From Chara braunii (lineage: Eukaryota; Streptophyta; Charophyceae; Charales; Characeae): a stretch of 25,827 bases of DNA. The notes beneath the pieces are model-generated. The model made no database searches. It was given only the letters and a program-made list of their open reading frames with translations, and was not told where the DNA came from. The stretch is taken from NCBI GenBank assembly GCA_003427395.1, contig BFEA01000075.1, forward strand, positions 3,211,288-3,237,114, written 5' to 3'. The translations under genes were made by a program, and so were the position numbers. The stretch's first letter is position 1. Every line of letters starts with the position of its first letter. Of this stretch, positions 20,231-25,827 are shown piece after piece.

Positions 20231-21149
20231 GTACAAATGGTCGTTCGAGCACAAATGAAGGTCGTCCAAGGATGGTGGGGAGCGTTGTGGGGGGTGTCGG
20301 GGGGTGATGAATGTATAGGGCCACCCCCCAAGCAAAAAAAAAAAAAACTATTATTATGATTTTCTTTTTTGTGGGGTCAGGATAAACAAAAAAAACGAAA
20401 AAGAAAAAAATGATTGATTGATTGATGAATCGATTGATTGATTGATTGATGGGAGGAGGGTTGCCCCCCCCTTTTTTTCCCTTCCTCCATCAATTCCCCC
20501 AACCAACTTGTCCCAAAACGGACAATTACCGCTGACACCAAAAAAAGGGTGGCTACCCCACAACCCCAAATATGGAGCGCGATACTACAACGGAAGAACA
20601 ATGAAAGGAAGACGCGCACGCAATAAGGTTGGCGGATCCTTCGAGCGAAAGCCATTCACATCCACACCTACTTCCAACTTTCATCCTTTCTTTCTCCCCT
20701 TGCCCCCACCCCCTTTTTTCTCTCTCCTACTCTTTTGTCTTTCCTTTTTTGCCTTCTTCCCCTTCTTCGAAGAGGGCCCCAACCTAATGCCTCTTCAAGG
20801 AGACGCACCAAGATCAGGAAAAAATTCCCCGCCATGGAAAATGACAATGGAACGTCTCAACTCTCGAACAAAAAGAGGAGAACAATAACAATTGAATTAG
20901 TGAAGCACTCAGTTTGTTTTTTAACGAAGGAGTGCTCTGCGTGAATTTATAACGGCGACGTGCGATATTTAGCAAGGCGGAACCAACGAATAGCTGAAGC
21001 TTTTTGGGCGGTGAACGTCGAGTTGATCTCGATCTTCTCAAGGAACAAGACGACGGGGGAAGAGGTGGTATAATCCCTATTCGCACCGTTATCAGCGTAG
21101 GCAACGTATTCGGAAAAACAACTCACTCCTCAGTTGGTCGCGATAAGCT
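20231..21149. other. Low-complexity spacer
   Basis: Contains 14 A near 20334-20347, an interrupted (ATTG)n tract at 20410-20450, and a CT-rich stretch at about 20690-20765. The open frame at 20442-20888 is built from these low-complexity tracts (PPPPFFSLLLF) and is not supported as a gene. The final 250 bp before 21150 could be a 5' untranslated region if the next ORF is real; I see no convincing TATA box. Confidence 0.5.
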
Positions 21150-21440
21150 ATGACTACCTGCGCCGCAGCATCAAATGCACCAGCACCACTCTCTCTCCTC
21201 TTTGGCTTCTACCTCATTGCACTCTTCCTCCTAGTTGTCATTCCCAATGTAATAATCGCAGCAGCAGCCATTTGGCCCAGTAAGGACGAGTGGATCTGGC
21301 TCAAGCGAGCGAATGTATCTTTCGCAATCTCCACTTTTGTCATACTTTTCTCTGCATTAGCACTCGCTCTTGCGCTTTGTTGTGTTGCAACTGGAGTGGG
21401 GACTATCCTCGCAGCAACTGAAGCCACACTTAACCAATGA
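21150..21440 (+). CDS. Possible small membrane protein with two hydrophobic helices
   Basis: A clean 96-codon frame with an in-frame TAA six bases before its ATG, so the start is well defined. Residues about 14-42 (LSLLFGFYLIALFLLVVIPN...) and about 58-84 (FAISTFVILFSALALALALC) are strongly hydrophobic, separated by a charged loop PSKDEWIWLKRAN. This reads as a hairpin membrane protein. The family is not recognised. The stop overlaps the ATG of a second frame (21437-21640), which also starts with a hydrophobic helix, so a frameshifted three-helix protein is possible. No intron signals or homologue support it, and a chance ORF or unrelated transposon fragment remains possible. Confidence 0.35.
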   Translation: MTTCAAASNAPAPLSLLFGFYLIALFLLVVIPNVIIAAAAIWPSKDEWIWLKRANVSFAISTFVILFSALALALALCCVATGVGTILAATEATLNQ

Positions 21441-21640
21441 AAGAGGAGGAAGTACACACGACTTTAAAATGGGCACCATTCAGTCTCATCGCTTTCCTAG
21501 CCTTCCTAGCGTATCTGGACTTCCTGCTCTTCGTCCTTACAATCCTGCCAGACAACCTCACCACTACTCCCCCCTCCTCGACCTCATCCCCCCCCCACCA
21601 GTCCTTCCCTTCCAAGGACCATGGAAAAATTCCCCTCTAA
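21437..21640 (+). CDS. Possible continuation of the membrane protein in another frame
   Basis: The ATG overlaps the previous stop as ATGA. The 67-codon product has one hydrophobic helix (FSLIAFLAFLAYLDFLLFVL, about residues 15-35) after a charged start MKEEEVHTTLKW, then a Ser/Thr/Pro-rich tail. It may be the third helix of the 21150 protein separated by a one-base indel. Eukaryotic ribosomes rarely use such overlaps, so a frameshift is the simpler reading. Confidence 0.25.
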   Translation: MKEEEVHTTLKWAPFSLIAFLAFLAYLDFLLFVLTILPDNLTTTPPSSTSSPPHQSFPSKDHGKIPL

Positions 21641-22325
21641 TTATGCTTCACGTGTTCAGAGTAGAAAACCGCTTCAATGATGGGCCCCTCCCTTCCCGCT
21701 GATCGGTCAGTTGTGCTCATGTTGCGATTCGTACTGGAAAAAGGTAACTGGAGATGTATGTCCTGACGCTGAAATATCTTTATCTCTTTCTCTCTCTCTC
21801 TCTCTGCTCTCTAAGTCTTACTCTCTTTTTTGGGCGGAAGCGTTGATGGTTGGATAAAAACTTTTTGAGAATCCGAGTGAGCTATTCGTGTGGTTTTTCA
21901 TAAAAAAATCTCTATATACGCAATGAATGATACCCAAGCAACTATCTCGCTTGTCTATGATGCATCTCTCTCTCCTGTCGTTTGAAAATCGGTGAACGTG
22001 AAAAAGTTGCAAGTCGCATTTATTTACGCTTCCCGACAATAGGCAAAAAGGAAATATTGACGAACCTAAATTGGTAAACGTAAATATTAGCCATCGACTA
22101 TATAAATTGCTCATATTTGAGTCTATTAATACCAAGACCCCGACAACATTTGTTCATCTCAGCCAAAATGTGATCTGAGTGACCACTCTGTCACTAGAAA
22201 ATCTAACGGATAAGTTCGTATATTTAAATAAGTGATATCCATCTGCGGTTTGTTCTTCTTTTTGCATGATCTTCTTCGCTTCTCTTTTTTTGAGCCTAAA
22301 CAGTAGGACAAGTCATGACCTACTA

Positions 22326-22328
<3 letters not shown>
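21641..22328. other. Unassigned spacer
   Basis: A (CT)n run at about 21782-21805, otherwise AT-rich with no recognisable protein or RNA gene. Confidence 0.5.
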
Positions 22329-22372
<44 letters not shown>

Positions 22373-22396
22373 CACACACACGCGCGCGCACACACA
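22329..22396. repeat. (CA)n microsatellite with CG interruptions
   Basis: 68 bp of CA repeat, broken once by CG near 22365 and by CGCGCGCG at 22381-22388. Confidence 0.97.
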
Positions 22397-22847
22397 AACA
22401 CTCATGATAAGCCGGTGAAAGTCCAACGACACAGTCTGGCACAGTCGTAGTTTTATTTTGTGTATAGCGAATATGACAACGCGCACACACTTGCCCACCG
22501 TGGCACACCTTTATTTTTTTAACACACCTCTTTATCCTTTTTGAAAATGGTGATGCCCTGAGATATCATCATTGAACGGACTAGCCCCAGGTTATTCAAA
22601 GTGATTTTATTATGGTCATCTAATTGTATTTGTATTCGAGTTTGGCTCTGTATTTCAAAAGTTCTTTGCTACTTTTTTTGCTACACCTCCTTCTTCCTCC
22701 CGCTCCTCCTTGTAGAGTTCCTCCTGCCACTCTTCCTCCAGATTGTCGTCCTCTCCTCCTCATCCTTCCATTCCTTCTCCTCCTGCCACTCTTCCTCCCA
22801 TTCCACGTCCCCTCCTCCTTGCACCTCGTGCCACCTTAGGCTGGATC
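22397..22847. repeat. Spacer with a long CT/CCT-rich tract
   Basis: 22670-22835 is an imperfect CCTCCT/CTTCCTCC pyrimidine tract (purine-rich on the minus strand, GAGGAGG). It lies at the downstream edge of LINE fragment 3. 22397-22669 holds nothing I can name. Confidence 0.7.
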
Positions 22848-22908
22848 GGGCCTCCCCGGGGAAGCGGGTCACGTTGATCCAACTTGACCCGCTTCCCCAG
22901 GGAGGCCC
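22848..22908. repeat. Near-perfect 61-bp hairpin
   Basis: 24-bp arms at 22848-22871 and 22885-22908 with one mismatch, rich in G and C (CTCCCCGGGGAAGCGGGTCA). The 13-bp centre itself pairs GTTG/CAAC around an ATC loop, so almost the whole segment folds into one stem. Confidence 0.92.
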
Positions 22909-23730
22909 ACCCAATCCCCCCCCTCCAAAACTGGTAATTTCTTCATAATGGTATACCAATCCAGGCGAGAGTTCTCGACCATGCCCTCCAACGCAGCCCA
23001 AGTCTAATGACAGTACCACAACCACCCCCGCATCCTTTCTATGCTCTTCGACTCCTTTGTTTCTACATCCCACAAATCTCGTAACCGCAAAACCCCATGC
23101 TTTAGTCGGGCCTTCCATGGGAGGGGGCGAGCTACATCTTACCTACCCTGGCCATGGGAATCCGTGGCCCACCTATTGTCAAACGAAGGATGTTTGTAAG
23201 CCTCCTCCCACCTGTTTGGCACTAGACTACTATGGATCGGAAGCTTCCTACATATCCTAAGGAGGCGTGGTCAAAACTCATCCACTAGGTCTCCATCCCT
23301 ATACTTCCGCGGGATCTTCCACTACCTTTCCTCTATCCACACCAGCGGATTAATCTCGAGGGAAGTATCACGGTTGCTAGTTGTGTCATGGCTAAAGGGG
23401 CATAGGGGAGGAGGAAAAAGAGATCAGGGTTTGAATCCATCGTAGGCTAAGAGCCTGGAACTGGGTAGTGGGGTCGATAATCCCCAGCCCTGCTCCATCT
23501 TTGGGCTGGATCACTGAATCCCACGCCACACGATTTATCATATGTCTGGTCCCGTTGTTCCCTCTCCACAAAAAGACCGCCAATTGTCGTTGAATGGCTT
23601 TTAGGCCTCACTTGCTTCCGGGCCACAACACCAACTTGTACTATAATATGCCATCATGACATGATTAATGACGAGGGCACACCCGAAACCGATGTATGCT
23701 TGTTGTCCCAACCAGTCAGCTTGGTTTGCG
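22909..23730 (-). pseudogene. LINE fragment 3: post-RT region
   Basis: On the minus strand, ALVINHVMMAYY then YKLVLWPGSK-stop-GLKAIQRQ and LAVFLWRGNNGTRHMINRVA match the post-RT region of plant LINEs (the FLW.G...H...W motif). QPKDGAGLGIIDPTTQFQAL and LRWIQTL follow. After a frame change the coding continues as WKIPRKYRDGDLVDEF, then RWEEAYKHPSFDNRWATDS, VLRLRDLWDVETKESKS and LDWYTIMKKLP, ending beside the 61-bp hairpin. It carries about five stops and two frame changes. The zf-RVT end is missing here, whereas fragment 1 has only that end, so the two do not overlap. Confidence 0.82.
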
Positions 23731-23929
23731 CAGGGGCCATAATCTAATCACCATTGGTGGCTGGCTTTCCTCTTCCCATCACTGATGCTCCCAGAATCCG
23801 CAAGGGGACTTCCGACAGTAGCCAAGTAATGCATGGGCTCTCTGCCCCCTTGGTGGTGTAGCCACCACCCCACCGTCTTCTGTCCTCGACTCCTACTCTT
23901 CCGGAGCTTCTTCTTCCTCTTCTTGTTCC

Positions 23930-23931
<2 letters not shown>

Positions 23932-23983
<52 letters not shown>
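23932..23983. repeat. (AG)n microsatellite
   Basis: 52 bp of uninterrupted AG repeat. Confidence 0.98.
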
Positions 23984-23985
<2 letters not shown>

Positions 23986-24440
23986 GACATTGAGACTTGG
24001 TAGCTTTCGGGCTTCGCCCAGTTAAGTGACATTTCGACTTGACATTGTATGAGCAGTGACATTGGGGATACATTGGAGAATCGGTTCATCGGGCTATGGT
24101 GGCTGATCCCCCCTATTTGCTCCTCCCTTTATCTCCTCCCCACCATTTCATGCATGGTTGTATTCGGACTCAACACATCTTCCATGCTTGCTGCACCGAG
24201 TCCATTCACACTCTTTGGTGATTGGTCGTGTCAGGTTCTTTTATTGCCCATGCTCAATATTCTCTCTGAGAGGTCGGTTCTTGGTCTGATCGATACCGAT
24301 TAGGAATTCGACAGTTTGGTATCGGAACGGACCTGCCACAAAAAGGGATCTGCTCAAGAAAGTTATCATCTTTGATTAATTGAGTGGATGATTGATTGAT
24401 TGATTGATTAACCGCCAAAATAAACAATTCCGTCAATTTT
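23984..24440. other. Unassigned spacer with TGACATT motifs and an ATTG microsatellite
   Basis: TGACATT occurs four times between 23985 and 24063. (ATTG)n lies near 24390-24410. The plus-strand frame at 24049-24303 shows no known domain. Confidence 0.5.
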
Positions 24441-24690
24441 TTGGTTGATGCGTTAAACTTCAGTTTATGCTAATTACTAATTAGTAATCAGGGCTACTCT
24501 GGAATCAAGCGCTAAACCCTTATTAGCGCTAATCTGGTATTAGCATCACTAACTGGTAATAAGCATTGGGGGCACTAATCTAGGATAGGTACTGACATAA
24601 TTAGCACTAACTAAGATTAGGTTTGGCAGTGCCAATTAGTGTGAGCAATAATCTACACTACGACGCTAATTTTTTTTTTTTTTTTTTTTT
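24441..24690. repeat. Cluster of TTAG/CTAA motifs ending in 21 T
   Basis: CTAAT, ATTAG, TTAGCGCTAA-like and GCTAAT words recur in both orientations about every 15-30 bp. 24473-24488 is a perfect 16-bp palindrome, ATTACTAATTAGTAAT. The segment closes with a T run at 24670-24690. It may be a degenerate inverted-repeat element. Confidence 0.6.
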
Positions 24691-24865
24691 ATAATCTGTG
24701 AACACGATAACATTCAGAAACATGGGGAGGATCCTGAGTATCTAATGACCTATTAGGGAATTACTCATGCAATAATCTGCCACAAAGGTCCTACGAATGC
24801 TCACTACTCTCAGGTTCTCTGACAAACCCGTCTAAGACTTCCCAACACCGTCTTACTCCCTGTTG

Positions 24866-25590
24866 AGGTCTTCCAGGCCTCATGCCCCCACCCTGTTAGG
24901 TTACAGGGCAACACAACTCGCCCCACCTTGGACCAGCGTCATCCTAGCAGCAACCCTTGGTCGTCCCTTGGGATGCCCACCCCAAAGCATCCCCAGATCT
25001 CTCTACCAGGCCTCACGCTCCTGCATCAGCAGGTTACAGGGCAACACCCCAGCACCGACCAGCGTCGTTCTGACATCGAACGGCCACAGATTACTGAGTA
25101 TAACAGCATCGAAACCGCCTAAGATGGATTGCTAAGTAACCCTAAAGTCCTAAGACATTCATAAGAACAACCGACTTTTTTTTTTTCCATTCAAACTGTA
25201 CTAAGTCAATAGAATATGTGTCAAAAAGCCTCCCCATCACAAATCAGATAGGTGAAACATATTCAATCCACCTACAACCACCACCAACATGGCTCATTTC
25301 AGCACGAACTGAAGCTCTTCCAGGCCTCATGCTCCCATCAGGTTAGGTTACCGAGTTGCACAACCTTGCTCCAACACCGGCCAGCATTGCTCCCGCATTG
25401 ACCCCCGATGACCACTAGGACTGCCCCAGCAAACAGCCCCCCAGAGCTCTCTACCAGGCCTCACGCCCCCACTAAGCTAGGTCACAGAGTTGCGCCATCT
25501 GGCTCCGACTCCGACCAGCGTTGCTCCAACATCGGTCTTCAAGGGCCACCGACTTTTCAACCACCTCTTGCAGGATCACAGATGGCTTGC
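24866..25590. repeat. Dimeric tandem repeat, units about 133 bp (A-B, spacer, A-B)
   Basis: Four copies of a unit headed by CCAGGCCTCA start at 24873, 25006, 25320 and 25454. Shared words after the head are GTTAGGTTACAG(G/A)G and GACCAGCGT.(G/A)T(T/C)C. Copies 1 and 3 begin with TTCCAGGCCTCATG and copies 2 and 4 with CTACCAGGCCTCACG, so the real unit is an A-B dimer of about 267 bp repeated at 447-448 bp. A T-rich, AT-richer spacer separates the dimers. Confidence 0.85.
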
Positions 25591-25827
25591 CAGATAACAC
25601 TTATTCCTACAACCTCCTCGAGAGACAACCAAATGGAAAGTTATAATAAACTGGATGATAGGTTTCTTCGAGAGAGATCACCCCTCCCTCCCCCTACCCC
25701 TTCCCCCTCAGCCCTACACTGCCTCCGCCGAGGAGAGTCACCCACTCTCCCTCGGCCCCAATATACGACCAATCCTCTCCCCCCCTTTTCCCAGGAGCAC
25801 GCTGTTCCCACCTAAAGCATGCCCCCC
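25591..25827. other. C-rich tail of the window
   Basis: CCCTCCCCCTACCCC-type low-complexity sequence. The open frame 25408-25815 spans the repeat and this tract and is proline-rich by composition only. Confidence 0.5.

Noticed and set aside
20442-20888. 148-codon plus-strand frame
   Set aside because: Built from CT-rich and poly-purine low-complexity DNA, giving Pro/Phe/Leu runs.
24866-25590. CRISPR array
   Set aside because: Repeat units are long, diverged and dimeric, spacers are not regular, and the sequence is eukaryotic.
25408-25815. 135-codon plus-strand frame
   Set aside because: Spans the dimeric repeat and the C-rich tail; proline-rich by composition and in different frames in the sister repeat copies.
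1-25827. tRNA or rRNA genes
   Set aside because: No cloverleaf with matching A and B boxes and no conserved rRNA core was recognised. The B-box-like GGTTCGATTGC near 17870 lies within a palindrome and lacks an A box.

Overview
The window looks like eukaryotic, intergenic, transposon-dominated nuclear DNA. It has long microsatellites, homopolymer tails, an assembly gap of 822 N, and four or more decayed retroelements, with no convincing intact host gene. The mix of families (a plant-type Ty3/gypsy element primed by initiator Met tRNA, LINEs with a zf-RVT-like C-terminus, and a CCHC/coiled-coil Gag-like gene followed by a GIY-YIG nuclease) fits a streptophyte. From memory of similar predicted proteins I favour a charophyte alga such as Chara, but this is inference and needs a database search.

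Layout. 1-2310: unassigned DNA starting with a (CA)n tract. 2311-10218: one degraded Ty3/gypsy element on the + strand, with two 398-bp LTR-like ends differing at about 12% of sites (counted by hand), a primer-binding site, Gag with a damaged zinc knuckle, protease, reverse transcriptase, RNase H (interrupted by a foreign insert of about 346 bp), integrase with a GPY/F-like tail, and an unrecognised third ORF between Pol and the 3' LTR. 10335-10950: C-terminal remnant of a LINE, - strand. 10951-11880: unassigned DNA ending in a G-rich/C-rich block that abuts the gap (11881-12702).

12703-16821: a - strand retroelement remnant. Its first gene encodes a CCHC knuckle, a long coiled coil and a SAP-like module. 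Its second encodes a GIY-YIG endonuclease domain with a basic region and a further uncharacterised domain. This is the layout expected of the 5' half of a GIY-YIG-bearing Penelope-like element, but no reverse transcriptase is visible: the reading frame runs into a 73-bp hairpin next to the gap. Short similar sequences flank the unit at both ends.

16822-18459: AT-rich spacer with a poly(A) tract and palindromes. 18460-20230: second LINE remnant (RT core, post-RT region, C-terminal region), - strand. 20231-22850: spacer, with a possible small two-helix membrane ORF at 21150-21440, a (CA)n tract and a CT-rich tract. 22848-22908: near-perfect hairpin at the edge of a third LINE remnant (22909-23730, - strand). 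23732-25827: microsatellites, a cluster of TTAG/CTAA motifs, a dimeric repeat of about 133-bp units and a C-rich end.

Nothing here forms a working pathway. Every element carries frameshifts and stops, so the window is best read as a fossil bed of nested and neighbouring insertions. The most distinctive parts are the CCHC/GIY-YIG element and the extra post-Pol ORF of the Ty3 element.
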